Below, piece after piece: positions 19,280-27,868 of a DNA stretch of 64,000 nt. The notes beneath the pieces were generated by a model. The model saw only the letters and a program-made list of their open reading frames with translations. It made no database searches and was not told where the DNA came from. The stretch comes from Symplocastrum torsivum CPER-KK1 (GTDB taxonomy: Bacteria; Cyanobacteriota; Cyanobacteriia; Cyanobacteriales; Coleofasciculaceae): assembly GCA_019358875.1 (NCBI GenBank), contig JAHHIF010000005.1:184665-248664 (forward strand), given 5' to 3'. How positions within the stretch are numbered: position 1 is the stretch's first letter; each line of letters begins with the position of its first letter. The translations under genes were made by a program, and so were the position numbers.

Positions 19280-19537
19280 TTACTTGGCAGAAGCGTCAGT
19301 GGTGTCGTTGGAAATGCTTATATCAGCCTTGGCGCGGCTCAACATCGCCTCTTGCAAGTTTTCATCGTTATGACGGTGTTGGGCAACCAACTCCCGTGCG
19401 TGTTTTTGAGTAAGGCTGTCGGCTGTATTGGGATCATCGACCTCAGCTTCAGCACGATTCAACATTGACTCTTTGAGTTGTTCATTGTGGTGACGATGCT
19501 GAGTCATTAATTCTCGTGCTTGTTCTTCTGTACTCAT
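19280..19537 (-). CDS. Small acidic protein with a duplicated HRH motif
   Basis: 85 residues made of two copies of one unit. EEQARELMTQHRHHNEQLKE plus SMLNRAEAEVDDPN (residues 3-36) is repeated as TQKHARELVAQHRHNDENLQ plus EAMLSRAKADIS (43-74). The unit is a predicted helix carrying ARELxxQHRHxxExLxExML-RA. I know no function. The His/Arg/His core with flanking Glu could bind metal or nucleic acid, which is speculation. No signal peptide or membrane segment. It is preceded by a GGGAAACAG stretch rather than a strong ribosome site. Confidence 0.75.
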   Translation of the reverse strand: MSTEEQARELMTQHRHHNEQLKESMLNRAEAEVDDPNTADSLTQKHARELVAQHRHNDENLQEAMLSRAKADISISNDTTDASAK

Positions 19538-19633
19538 GTTCTGTTTCCCTATTTGACTGCTACAACGCGCTTCTGTTGAAGAATTTACACGTTTATATCT
19601 AAACAGTAGCCAAAGTTACAGAATTTTTCACTA

Positions 19634-20491
19634 TTACAAGCTACTCCGAAAGTGAGAAACTGCTGATTGAGTAATTTGCTTAATGATGGCTAAATCAGGA
19701 GGTGGCACAAGGCTATCCATCGCTAGCCAGAGAAGATACTCAATATTCCCAGCTGGGCCTGTAACTGGTGACCAAGTTAATCCTTTGTAGACCCAGCCAA
19801 GCTTTTGGGCTGATTGCAAGACTTGGTAAATCGCATCAGCATGGTCATTGGAGTCACGTACCACACCTTTTTTCCCAACACGTTCGCGCCCAACTTCAAA
19901 CTGTGGTTTTACTAACAACACAACCTCACGAGGGGCTTGCAGTAGATTCCACAAGGCATCGAGAATTTTGGTCAAAGAAATAAACGATACATCCACAACA
20001 CCCAGATCAGCATAGATGTTCTCTGTTTCCCCTGCTTGATTAGGGGGGGTTAGGGGGGGTGAATTACCATACAAATCCGCAGGTTGAAGATTCCGCAGAT
20101 TTGTGCGTTCCCTCAAAACAACCCGTTCATCATTCCGCAAAGTCCAGGCAACTTGTCCATAGCCAACATCAATGCCGTAGACTCGCTTTGCCCTAGCTTG
20201 TAGCAAGCAGTCAGTAAAACCACCTGTTGAAATGCCACCATCCAGACAAATCCGTCCCTCTACAGGAATGCCAAACTCTTCTAAGGCTTTAGCAAGCTTC
20301 TCGCCACCTCTGGAAACATAAGGCGACCTTTCTTTAACCTGAATTTGTGCAGTGGTTTCAACCTCAGTTCCCGGCTTATCAACTACCATTCGATTCACCA
20401 TCACTTCACCCGCACGAATCAGCCGCTGCGCCAGTTGTCGGGACGAACAGAGGTTAAGGTCTACTAGTAACGTATCAAGTCGTTGTTTCAA
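19634..20491 (-). CDS. tlyA: TlyA-family RNA 2'-O-methyltransferase
   Basis: An S4 RNA-binding domain (residues 1-60, MKQRLDTLLVDLNLCSSRQL...) is followed by an FtsJ-type methyltransferase domain with SAM motif LDGGISTGGFTDCLLQ (83-98) and YGIDVGYGQVAW. The family (TlyA, older name hemolysin A) methylates ribose 2'-OH of rRNA cytidines. The usual motif starts DxGASTGGFTD, and here Ile replaces Ala. At 285 residues it is about 13-17 longer than typical. The extra residues lie at about 143-157 (NSPPLTPPNQAGETE) and are encoded by a repeat-like C/T-run segment listed separately. Confidence 0.92.
   Translation of the reverse strand: MKQRLDTLLVDLNLCSSRQLAQRLIRAGEVMVNRMVVDKPGTEVETTAQIQVKERSPYVSRGGEKLAKALEEFGIPVEGRICLDGGISTGGFTDCLLQARAKRVYGIDVGYGQVAWTLRNDERVVLRERTNLRNLQPADLYGNSPPLTPPNQAGETENIYADLGVVDVSFISLTKILDALWNLLQAPREVVLLVKPQFEVGRERVGKKGVVRDSNDHADAIYQVLQSAQKLGWVYKGLTWSPVTGPAGNIEYLLWLAMDSLVPPPDLAIIKQITQSAVSHFRSSL
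20028..20063 (-). repeat. Repeat-like in-frame insertion inside tlyA
   Basis: A low-complexity block on the coding strand (two CTAACCCCCCCT-like runs next to CAAGCAGGGG) encodes SPPLTPPNQAGE and accounts for the excess length of TlyA. Such CCCCCCTAACCCCCC elements are, to my knowledge, frequent between cyanobacterial genes. Here one seems to have landed in frame in a surface loop. Only this copy is evident in the window, so its repeat status is inferred. Confidence 0.5.
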
Positions 20492-20604
20492 GCTTCTAAT
20501 TTGTTTAGATTACAAGGGTTTTAGGTATTTTTGAGATTGGACTAAATTTATAGCAAATAGATATAAATGTATTAATTTACTCAAATTTCTGCAATAGGAG
20601 CGTC

Positions 20605-21708
20605 ATGCTGGGTTTTGCGAACTTAAGGAAAACAGGTACCGGATGGGAATTTGAGAGCGAAGCGGCTTTAGAAGATTTTGCTTGGGATAATTTAAAGCAG
20701 CTACTAGGTCTGACTCCTCTGAAGCGGCAATACTGGGTTAAAGGTCAAATTTGTGACATTTTAGCAACTGATGAAAATAAGCGATTAGTAGTACTGGAGT
20801 TAAAAAACGGTGAAGATAGATATATTGTCCAGCAGCTAACTCCTTATTATGATGCTTTGCTAGAAGAAAAGCCATTCAAGGAAGAAATAGACTACAGTAA
20901 AGCGATTAGTTTGGTTGCTATTACACCCAGTTTTCATAAAGACAATCTTATAGATAAAAAGTATCATACTCTTGCCTTTCAATTCTTAGATTTTAAAATT
21001 ATTAACTTAAATGAAAAGTTTTACCTATATTTAAAAGATATAGATACAGAGAAAGTTTTACAGCTAGAAATCCCCTATCAAGAGAGAGAGGAACCTGAAA
21101 ACATACCGAATCCCCCCAGAACTCTTATCAATATTCTTAGAAAATGCCCTGAAGATGAACAAAAAGGCTTTTTGCAGCTTAGGGAAAAGCTTCTTTGTTT
21201 TGATCGACGTGTAAAGGAAATTCCTGAATCTGGTTATATAAAATATGGAAGAGGAAAAACTAAGCCTATTGCTGAGGTACGATTTGACCCCCAGAGAAAT
21301 AGCTTGGCTTTATTTATATGGTTACCTTTTGTAAGTGTACATGGTAATAAAAGATTTATTGCGAGGATGAGAGTTTGGACTAACTATGAAATTGTTACAG
21401 ATGTTGGTTATGTCAAAGAGAGCTTAGGAAGAATTCTCACGGAAACTGAGTGGAAGTTAGGGACGGTAACTCCCTTAGCCAAGCTTCTACCTCCAAGTAA
21501 TTCTTCTCGTAGAGACGCTTATTTAAAAGATGAAGCTTATAAAGAAATTTGGATAAGGATACATGGAGATGCAAAAAAATCGTATTGGTCAGGTTCATTA
21601 GCTATACCCATTGCAAAATATTATAAGATTACAGGTAGAGTAGAGGAATCCAATTCTTTATATACATTAGTCAATATAGCTTTAGAAAAGTGGGTTGAAA
21701 AACTTTAA
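20605..21708 (+). CDS. NucS-like / DUF91 PD-(D/E)XK nuclease-type protein
   Basis: The 367-residue protein has an N-terminal nuclease-like core: KGQICDILATDENKRLVVLE followed by LKNGEDRYIVQQLTPYYDAL. This gives Asp51, Glu65-x-Lys67 and Gln76, the D-ExK-Q pattern of restriction-type nucleases, most like the C-terminal domain of EndoMS/NucS. The rest (about 160-367) is not recognised and has a tail rich in basic and aromatic residues. The coding region is AT-rich. It converges with another nuclease-like gene 30 bp away. Role inferred as DNA repair or defence; there is no methylase nearby. Confidence 0.7.
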   Translation: MLGFANLRKTGTGWEFESEAALEDFAWDNLKQLLGLTPLKRQYWVKGQICDILATDENKRLVVLELKNGEDRYIVQQLTPYYDALLEEKPFKEEIDYSKAISLVAITPSFHKDNLIDKKYHTLAFQFLDFKIINLNEKFYLYLKDIDTEKVLQLEIPYQEREEPENIPNPPRTLINILRKCPEDEQKGFLQLREKLLCFDRRVKEIPESGYIKYGRGKTKPIAEVRFDPQRNSLALFIWLPFVSVHGNKRFIARMRVWTNYEIVTDVGYVKESLGRILTETEWKLGTVTPLAKLLPPSNSSRRDAYLKDEAYKEIWIRIHGDAKKSYWSGSLAIPIAKYYKITGRVEESNSLYTLVNIALEKWVEKL

Positions 21709-21738
21709 TGCCTTAAATCAGTTGCATAAAACAAATAA

Positions 21739-22368
21739 TTAACGGGTAGTTACAATTTGACTCAGGCGCTTCAAAATACTGAGGACACTATACAAATCCT
21801 GCTTGTTACGGGTAGCGAATAACTTAGATGTAGCGTACTGAGGCGTTTCTTCTTTCACTAATTTAACAAAGATGAAACTTCCACCAGTTGTAATCATGCC
21901 ATAGTTTGGTCGATCAGGATGAGGATTACCTAACAAATAAGCGAGAAGCTGTGCAAGTCCTTCCTCAATAGAGAATGAAGCTTGTTTTGACTCAATTGCC
22001 ATTACCCAGAATTGGTTTCTTAAAACTAAGGTATCAATTCTTCCTTTGATAATTACTCCTTCATCTTCCTCAGCAATATCAATCGATTGTTCGGATTTGA
22101 CATCAAAGGGAGAAAGATAAAAGTCACCGATGAAGAGAATGGGGTCTAGCACTGCCATTCTAACTATATCTTCTAGTAGGGGTGGGTAATTGAGAAGATT
22201 GAGATATCCTGCCCTTACTTTATCTAAAAGTTGTTTGTCTAACTCCGTAACTTCTGGTAAATCATCAACACACTCTCGGAAAAATTGCTCATCTTCTACA
22301 AGTTGAATACCGAAGTGGGTGATTAAGTACCGTAAATCTATCTGTTTAGCTTGAATTGTTTGTACCAT
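21739..22368 (-). CDS. Restriction-endonuclease-like PD-(D/E)XK protein
   Basis: A 209-residue protein whose middle reads IKGRIDTLVLRNQFWVMAIE followed by SKQASFSIEEGLAQLLAYL, giving Asp112, Glu126-x-Lys128 and Gln140 of the PD-(D/E)XK fold. It resembles the nuclease segment of type I restriction R subunits, and many cyanobacterial genomes carry such stand-alone proteins. There is no helicase or specificity part and no methylase beside it. It could be a stand-alone DNA repair or defence nuclease. Convergent with the NucS-like gene. Confidence 0.7.
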   Translation of the reverse strand: MVQTIQAKQIDLRYLITHFGIQLVEDEQFFRECVDDLPEVTELDKQLLDKVRAGYLNLLNYPPLLEDIVRMAVLDPILFIGDFYLSPFDVKSEQSIDIAEEDEGVIIKGRIDTLVLRNQFWVMAIESKQASFSIEEGLAQLLAYLLGNPHPDRPNYGMITTGGSFIFVKLVKEETPQYATSKLFATRNKQDLYSVLSILKRLSQIVTTR

Positions 22369-22439
22369 AATTGTTTTGAAAAATGATTAGGTTATGAATT
22401 CAACCTGCTTTGATTATCGCTAACAAGTTAACTATAAGG

Positions 22440-22827
22440 CTTACGCACCGACGTGATATATGGTAAGGGCGCAAAGCCTTCATTGGTGTCAACTTAAGCC
22501 CTAGCGATTAGAAAGATACTGTTGGTCAAGTAGCGAGGGGTGTGACCCCTCCCCGAAGCGGAGAGGGGCTTCCGGACTCCCCCTTCCCTTGCGAGGGTTG
22601 CGGGGCTGGGGGGTTAGGTTTTCCGAATTCGCCAACAGCCTCTTGTAAATCGCGGCTATACCAACGATGTCCGCCTGCGCGGACTAACGGAAAATCAACA
22701 GTTTTGAAACCCGCGTAGGCGGGTTTTGTCTGTGTAGCTGCGGTTTCAACCGCCCAATCCTCTTAAGTTGACACCAATGAAGGCTTTGCGCCCCTACAGA
22801 TGGCGATTCAAAGGTAGATAGCGTAAG
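22440..22827. repeat. Palindromic repeat mosaic with 32-bp inverted arms
   Basis: Two perfect 32-bp inverted arms (22467-22498 and 22762-22793, starting GGGCGCAAAGCC) enclose 263 bp. An outer 7-bp inverted pair CTTACGC/GCGTAAG lies at 22440-22446 and 22821-22827. The interior holds hairpins GTCCGC-CTGC-GCGGAC (22669-22684) and AAACCCGC-GTAG-GCGGGTTT (22707-22726), plus a G/C-rich element (22541-22618). No open frame is visible. It looks like a non-autonomous, MITE-like element or a nest of REP-type insertions. The 18-bp inner end of its left arm recurs at 63879. Confidence 0.7.
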
Positions 22828-22844
22828 TTCAGAACTAGTTAAAT

Positions 22845-23630
22845 TTAGCTAAAGCGTCCCTCGAAGTTCTCTACTGCATATACGGCAACCGCGATCGCAT
22901 TTTTAACAGCAACATCTTTTTGTTCTAAAATGACGTTTTCGCTCTTCATACGCTGGGCAACTACACCACAAATACAAGCTGCCGCAAACTTATACACTCC
23001 TGCCATTTTAAAGAGTGTGCCGCTTTCCATCTCGTAGTTGAGTACGTTCAAACGTCGGTATTCTTCTGTGATACCCTGAAGCGATCGCATTAAATAAGGA
23101 TTAGCCGAATCAGTACGTGCTTGCCCTTCGTAGAATGTATCTACTGATGCTGTAATGCCAATGTAATGCTCAACGTCTAATTCTCGTGCTGCCTTAACCA
23201 AGGCGACTGTCAGAAAAGGGTCAGCGACAGCTGGATACTCAACAGGTGCAATATCATTCGCCGCACCCTGCCGACACAATGCCCCACTACTAATTACAAT
23301 ACTCCCAACTGGCACATGGTCTTGAATTGAACCGCAAGTCCCAATCCGAATAATCTGTCGAATTCCTACTTGTACCAACTCATTGACCACGATGCTAAGA
23401 GACGGCGCACCCATGCCACTCGTAGCTGATAAGATGGTGCGTCCATTGGGTAAGCGACCTAGATAGCTATTGAGTCCCCGACTCTGTGACAATAATTGCA
23501 CATCCTGGAAATAATTCTGAGCAATTAGACGGGCGCGTTCTGGGTCACCGGATAATAAAGCAATTGTAGGAGGTTGCCAGCCTAGGTCATCTCGCCCAAA
23601 GCCAATGTGATACAAGCGTTTACTGGTCAT
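22845..23630 (-). CDS. Uridine phosphorylase-like nucleoside phosphorylase
   Basis: A member of the PNP/UDP phosphorylase family that cleaves a nucleoside with phosphate for salvage. The 261-residue protein starting MTSKRLYHIGFGRDDL has the phosphate loop LSGDPERARLIAQ, the central TSGMGAPSLSIVVNELVQVG and RIGTCGSIQ, and the ribose/base site LNYEMESGTLFKMAG (EMES). The similarity is closest to uridine phosphorylase. A longer frame from 23678 only adds residues encoded by HIP1 palindromes (MRSHNRERMRSH) and is rejected as the start. Confidence 0.88.
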   Translation of the reverse strand: MTSKRLYHIGFGRDDLGWQPPTIALLSGDPERARLIAQNYFQDVQLLSQSRGLNSYLGRLPNGRTILSATSGMGAPSLSIVVNELVQVGIRQIIRIGTCGSIQDHVPVGSIVISSGALCRQGAANDIAPVEYPAVADPFLTVALVKAARELDVEHYIGITASVDTFYEGQARTDSANPYLMRSLQGITEEYRRLNVLNYEMESGTLFKMAGVYKFAAACICGVVAQRMKSENVILEQKDVAVKNAIAVAVYAVENFEGRFS

Positions 23631-23695
23631 ACATTTGAGCTTATGCGATCGCATCCTTTCTCTATTGTGCGATCGCATCAGCCATCATCCTCCCA

Positions 23696-23893
23696 AATTA
23701 TTTCGGGAATACTCAGCATACTTTAGAGACAATTGAACAGATGCGCTCCCTTGCCATCAATTTCCCTACGATTCAACTAGCGGCATGGTTTCATGATGCC
23801 ATCTATGACTCTAAAGCTAAAGATAATGAGCAAAAGATGGCTGATTATGCCCTAGTGATTTTAACTAAACTGAATTATCCTGATTCTAAATAA
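23696..23893 (+). pseudogene. Fragment of an HD-domain hydrolase gene
   Basis: This frame reads NYFGNTQHTLETIEQMRSLA, then PTIQLAAWFHDAIYDSKAKD and NEQKMADYALVILTKLNYPD, and stops at 23891-23893. It contains the WFHDxxYD(P) metal-site motif and the HTLxxIEQM helix of COG4339-type predicted HD hydrolases (about 200 residues). Both ends are missing: there is no start upstream and only about a third of the domain remains. I read it as a decayed or truncated gene. A 51-residue peptide from the internal ATG at 23741 is unlikely to be functional. Confidence 0.6.
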
Positions 23894-23958
23894 GAGGCAG
23901 CGAATAATTTCTAAAAATCAATAACCTACCCTATCATTGCTGCTATACACCGAAATCC

Positions 23959-25518
23959 ATGAGTCAAAAAACTTCCGGCGTTATTGCTGCTGGACATCCC
24001 AAAACTGCTGAAGCGGGTGTTGAAATATTGCGTAGTGGTGGAAATGCTTTTGATGCTGCTGTTGCCGCCCTTCTAGCTTCTTTCGTTGCTGAACCTGGAT
24101 TGACTTCTGCGGCTGGAGGCGGTTTTCTACTAGCGCATACACAAGATAATCACAATATATTATTTGATTTTTTTACTCAAACACCTCGACGAAAAAGAAA
24201 ACTGGATGAGCTTAACTTTTACTCAGTTGAAATGGATTTTGGTGGTGCAGTCCAAGAGTTTCATGTTGGGCTTGGATCTATGGCAGTTCCAGGAAATATT
24301 GCAGGGATATTTCATGTTCACAAAAGACTGGGCAGGCTACCGTTTGAAGTTGTTGCGGAGCCAGCGATACTTTATGCTAAAAATGGATTGCAACTTACTA
24401 AGTTTCAGTATTACTCTTTAGCCTCAGTTCTTAAGCCAATTGTTATTGATTACAAAGGAGGGAAGCAAATCTATAAACCGACTGGTGAGTTAATTGAGCC
24501 AGAAGGAATGTTAATTATGAAAGAATTTGCCGAGGCTTTAACTTACTTAGTTCAAGAAGGAGCCAGGGGATTTTATGAAGGAGAGATTGCTCATCGTTTA
24601 GTTAAAGATTGTGAGGATTTAGGTGGTCATTTAACCTTAGATGACCTAAAGGATTATCGTGTAGTTGAAAGAGAACCGTTACTGATAGATTACCGTGGTA
24701 ATACTTTATTAACTAACCCCCCTCCTAGTTCTGGCGGTACATTAATCGCCTTTGCCTTAAAACTTTTATCAAACATAAACTTAGTTGATATTGGTTTTGG
24801 GACAGCACGTCATCTAGAAATCCTAGCTCAGGTAATGCAGTTGACAAATGAAGCGAGGAAAGATGGATATGACGATTATCTTTACCAAGAGAACGTAGCT
24901 GACAAGTTCTTGTCGGATGAACATCTAGCTAGTTACACGGCTAACTTAAAACAAAGTATCAACAAGTGGGGAAGTACCACGCATCTTAGTGTTGTAGATG
25001 GTGAAGGAAATGCTGCCAGTGTTACTACATCTAATGGAGAAGGCTCTGGTTATGTGATTCCCAAAACTAACATTATGGTTAATAATATGCTGGGAGAAGA
25101 CGATTTAAATCCGCAAGGCTTCCATCAGTGGCAAGAAAATGTGCGAATTTCTTCGATGATGTCTCCAACAATAGTCCTCAAAAATAATCAACCCGAAATT
25201 GTTTTAGGTTCTGGTGGCTCTAAGCGGATTAGAACGGCTATATTACAGGTTATTTCTAATATTCTGGATTTTAAGATGCCCCTAAGTGAAGCGGTAGATA
25301 GTCCGAGAGTTCACTGGGAGAATGAGGTTTTTTATGTGGAACCTGGGTTTGTGGAGGAGGAAGTTAACAAGTTGGCAGCTTCCCCTCAGAGGCAGTTAGT
25401 GCGATGGCAAGAAAAAAATCTCTTTTTCGGCGGCGTTCATACTGTCCTAGAGACTTCAGAAGGATTGATTGAAGGTGCTAGTGATCAACGTCGGGACGGA
25501 GGAGTTGCAAGTTGTTGA
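23959..25518 (+). CDS. Gamma-glutamyltransferase family protein
   Basis: Ntn-hydrolase that cleaves gamma-glutamyl bonds such as those of glutathione. The 519-residue precursor has GGNAFDAAVAALLASFVAEPG, GGGFLL and the predicted autoprocessing/nucleophile Thr340 in STTHLSVVDGEGNAAS, followed by the substrate loop SPTIVL and GSGGSKRIRTAILQ. No signal peptide is evident, so it is probably cytoplasmic, unlike secreted E. coli GGT. It lies alone between a gene remnant and rplS. Substrate choice (glutathione or a cephalosporin-like amide) cannot be read from the sequence. Confidence 0.92.
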   Translation: MSQKTSGVIAAGHPKTAEAGVEILRSGGNAFDAAVAALLASFVAEPGLTSAAGGGFLLAHTQDNHNILFDFFTQTPRRKRKLDELNFYSVEMDFGGAVQEFHVGLGSMAVPGNIAGIFHVHKRLGRLPFEVVAEPAILYAKNGLQLTKFQYYSLASVLKPIVIDYKGGKQIYKPTGELIEPEGMLIMKEFAEALTYLVQEGARGFYEGEIAHRLVKDCEDLGGHLTLDDLKDYRVVEREPLLIDYRGNTLLTNPPPSSGGTLIAFALKLLSNINLVDIGFGTARHLEILAQVMQLTNEARKDGYDDYLYQENVADKFLSDEHLASYTANLKQSINKWGSTTHLSVVDGEGNAASVTTSNGEGSGYVIPKTNIMVNNMLGEDDLNPQGFHQWQENVRISSMMSPTIVLKNNQPEIVLGSGGSKRIRTAILQVISNILDFKMPLSEAVDSPRVHWENEVFYVEPGFVEEEVNKLAASPQRQLVRWQEKNLFFGGVHTVLETSEGLIEGASDQRRDGGVASC

Positions 25519-25785
25519 AGCAGTATTGTCAGTTTCTTCGGCTCAGCTCAACCCAAATAATAAGCAATTTTTAGGGTTGACGTTTAGCGATCGCTTCACA
25601 GCGTCCCGTACTAGAATCCCAACTGCAAGAGATTTGGAACAACCTGGCTGTTGGGAGTTGCCCTGCCGAGGCTCAACGATTAGCCAACCCCATACCAAAG
25701 ACTCCAAACTGTATCACCTAACTTCGGTCTAGACGCTGGGCAGTTCTCGCGCTATGATTAGAGGCTGTGAATTTTATTAAAAAAC

Positions 25786-26148
25786 ATGAAAGCTCAAGAG
25801 GTTATTCGCTCAATTGAAGCGGAACAACTTAAATCTGACTTGCCTGTTATCCATGTTGGTGACACGGTGAAGGTTGGTGTACGGATTCGAGAAGGTGGTA
25901 AAGAACGGGTACAGCCTTATGAAGGTACTGTAATAGCAATGCGGAACGGTAGCATCAATGAAACGATAACCGTGCGCCGTGTTTTCCAAGGGATTGGTGT
26001 TGAGCGGGTATTTTTAGTGCATTCTCCTCGGATTGAGAGCATTAAAATTATTCGTCGTGGTAAAGTGCGTCGAGCGAAGTTGTATTATCTACGCGATCGC
26101 GTTGGTAAAGCCACTCGCGTTAAACAACGCTTTGATCGTAGTCTGTAG
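25786..26148 (+). CDS. rplS: 50S ribosomal protein L19
   Basis: A large-subunit protein at the 30S-50S interface. The 120 residues include the family core [41 protein letters not shown] and [16 protein letters not shown], with the basic end [20 protein letters not shown]. Length is normal. It opens a translation block: trnW follows 75 bp later, then secE-nusG-rplKAJL, the gene order I know from other cyanobacteria. Confidence 0.97.
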   Translation: MKAQEVIRSIEAEQLKSDLPVIHVGDTVKVGVRIREGGKERVQPYEGTVIAMRNGSINETITVRRVFQGIGVERVFLVHSPRIESIKIIRRGKVRRAKLYYLRDRVGKATRVKQRFDRSL

Positions 26149-26222
26149 ATTGGTGTTGATGCACTGATTGCGCTAAACTTATTAGAGCGAGGAGTCGGGC
26201 TATTCCACTCCAGCCACCCTGT

Positions 26223-26295
26223 GCGCTCTTAGTTCAGTTGGTAGAACGCAGGTCTCCAAAACCTGATGTCGGGGGTTCAAGTCCTCCAGGGCGCG
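26223..26295 (+). tRNA. trnW: tRNA-Trp (CCA anticodon)
   Basis: A 73-nt cloverleaf. Acceptor stem GCGCTCT/AGGGCGC (with one G-T pair), D-loop AGTTCAGTTGGTAGAAC, anticodon stem-loop CAGGTCTCCAAAACCTG with anticodon CCA, and T-arm GGGGGTTCAAGTCCTCC. The discriminator base is G. The 3' CCA is not encoded. It sits between rplS and secE. Confidence 0.95.
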
Positions 26296-26470
26296 CTCAA
26301 AATTAATACAATAAAAAAGCCGAGGTGCAAGCGTCTGCCCGAAGAAATTGCCATTGCTGGCGCGACCTCATGAAAGTCAAAAATTTCGGGTAGACTTGTT
26401 GTGTGAGTGGCTGCCAAATGTCCCACCGGTAGACGCCTCACAGCTTCATAGAGGGGGGAGATAAAAATTT

Positions 26471-26698
26471 GTGGCAAAGAAGACTAAAGCAGAAGCAGAA
26501 GTTCAAGAAACAGAATCGGGCTTTAACCCGACAAAGTTCTTTCAGGAAACTAAAGATGAACTTAGCAAAGTAGTGTGGCCAAGTCGGCAGCAGCTAATTA
26601 GCGAATCAGCCGCTGTCTTACTAATGGTTATTCTCTCCGCCACCATGATTTACTTGGTGGATGGTTTCTTCTCTTGGGCATCCCAACAGGTATTTTGA
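26471..26698 (+). CDS. secE: Preprotein translocase subunit SecE
   Basis: A small essential subunit of the SecYEG channel. A GTG start is preceded by a strong GGGGGGAG ribosome site. The 75 residues have an acidic/basic cytoplasmic head, the conserved amphipathic segment FFQETKDELSKVVWPSRQQL (about 24-43), and one membrane helix AVLLMVILSATMIYLVDGFF. The cyanobacterial/plastid single-helix form is expected. Its TGA stop overlaps the nusG ATG by one base. Confidence 0.96.
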   Translation: MAKKTKAEAEVQETESGFNPTKFFQETKDELSKVVWPSRQQLISESAAVLLMVILSATMIYLVDGFFSWASQQVF

Positions 26699-27315
26699 TG
26701 AGTTTTGCAACAGACGAACCTTACGATTCCGAACAACAGCCAGCCGATCCCCAAGCTGCCCATTGGTATGCGGTTCAGGTTGCGTCTGGCTGTGAAAAAC
26801 GGGTCAAGACGAACCTAGAGCAGCGCATCCAAACTCTGGATGTAGCGGATCGAATATTAAGAGTGCAGATTCCGCAGACACCAACCGTGAAAATTCGGAA
26901 GGACGGTTCTCGACAGCACTCAGAAGAAAAAGTCTTCCCTGGCTATGTGTTAGTCCAAATGGTGATGGACGACGATGCTTGGCAGGTTGTCAAAAACACA
27001 CCAAATGTGATTAACTTTGTCGGGGCAGAACAGAAACGCCGCTACGGACGCGGACGTGGACATGTCAAACCAATGCCACTAAGTCCTGGAGAAGTCGAAC
27101 GAATCTTTAAACAAGCTCAGGAACAAGAGCCAGTTGTCAAAGTTGATATGGCAGCCGGAGATAAAATCCTCGTTCTATCGGGTCCGTTTAAAGATTTTGA
27201 AGGCGAAGTTATTGAAGTCAGCCCCGAAAGGAGCAAGCTCAAAGCACTACTCTCGATTTTTGGACGGGATACGCCAGTGGAATTGGAATTTAATCAGGTT
27301 GAAAAAACAGGCTAG
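26698..27315 (+). CDS. nusG: Transcription termination/antitermination factor NusG
   Basis: Binds RNA polymerase and couples it to Rho or ribosomes. From the ATG overlapping the secE stop the product is 205 residues. It starts with an acidic extension, followed by the NGN domain ([49 protein letters not shown]) and a C-terminal KOW domain ([20 protein letters not shown] and [20 protein letters not shown]). A longer frame from 26674 would begin inside secE. rplK starts 2 bp after the stop. Confidence 0.96.
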   Translation: MSFATDEPYDSEQQPADPQAAHWYAVQVASGCEKRVKTNLEQRIQTLDVADRILRVQIPQTPTVKIRKDGSRQHSEEKVFPGYVLVQMVMDDDAWQVVKNTPNVINFVGAEQKRRYGRGRGHVKPMPLSPGEVERIFKQAQEQEPVVKVDMAAGDKILVLSGPFKDFEGEVIEVSPERSKLKALLSIFGRDTPVELEFNQVEKTG

Positions 27316-27317
27316 AA

Positions 27318-27743
27318 ATGGCAAAAAAAGTCGTTGCGATGATTAAGTTGGCTCTCCCGGCTGGGAAAGCCAACCCTGCACCGCCAGTAGGCCCGGCATT
27401 GGGTCAGCATGGGGTTAATATTATGGCGTTCTGCAAAGAGTACAACGCCAAGACCTCTGACCAAGCTGGTATGGTGGTGCCAGTAGAAATTTCTGTTTTT
27501 GAGGATCGTAGCTTTACCTTTATCCTCAAAACCCCACCTGCCTCCGTTTTAATTCGGAAGGCAGCAGGTGTTGAGAGAGGGTCGAGTCAACCGAATAAAC
27601 AGAAAGTAGGTTCGATTACTCGTGCTCAATTGCAAGAAATTGCTCAGACAAAAATGCCTGACCTCAATGCCAATGATATTGAGGCAGCAATGAAGATTGT
27701 TGAAGGCACAGCTCGAAACATGGGTGTTGCGATCGCAGATTAG
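27318..27743 (+). CDS. rplK: 50S ribosomal protein L11
   Basis: A stalk-base protein that binds 23S rRNA at the GTPase centre. The 141 residues carry [37 protein letters not shown] and the C-terminal rRNA-binding part [20 protein letters not shown], which runs on as [21 protein letters not shown]. Length and sequence are standard. It is co-transcribed with nusG (2-bp gap) and followed by a 125-bp spacer before rplA. Confidence 0.98.
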   Translation: MAKKVVAMIKLALPAGKANPAPPVGPALGQHGVNIMAFCKEYNAKTSDQAGMVVPVEISVFEDRSFTFILKTPPASVLIRKAAGVERGSSQPNKQKVGSITRAQLQEIAQTKMPDLNANDIEAAMKIVEGTARNMGVAIAD

Positions 27744-27821
27744 TAGAGAATTTCCCAAGAATGTCTTTACGGCTGGAAAATTCCTGATTTGCTCCACTAA
27801 CCTAAAACACTGTAAACATAA

Positions 27822-27866
27822 TTAGGGGGAGAAGCTATCGCTTCGTTAGACGACCCCAGGAGATAC
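27822..27866 (+). promoter_or_regulatory. Possible structured leader before rplA
   Basis: In the rplK-rplA spacer, GGGG and CCCC enclose a hairpin GAAGC-TATC-GCTTC and an asymmetric loop GTTAGACGA, directly followed by the ribosome site AGGAG of rplA. Ribosomal protein L1 represses its own operon in other bacteria by binding a similar asymmetric hairpin. Whether this is such a site is a guess. Confidence 0.3.
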
Positions 27867-27868
27867 AA

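Noticed and set aside
23631..23678. N-terminal extension of the uridine phosphorylase-like gene
   Set aside because: Encoded by HIP1 palindromes (RSHNRERMRSH); family proteins start at the MTSKRLYH region.
25469..25732. 87-residue reading frame after the gamma-glutamyltransferase gene
   Set aside because: Starts inside that gene, no family likeness, no ribosome site.
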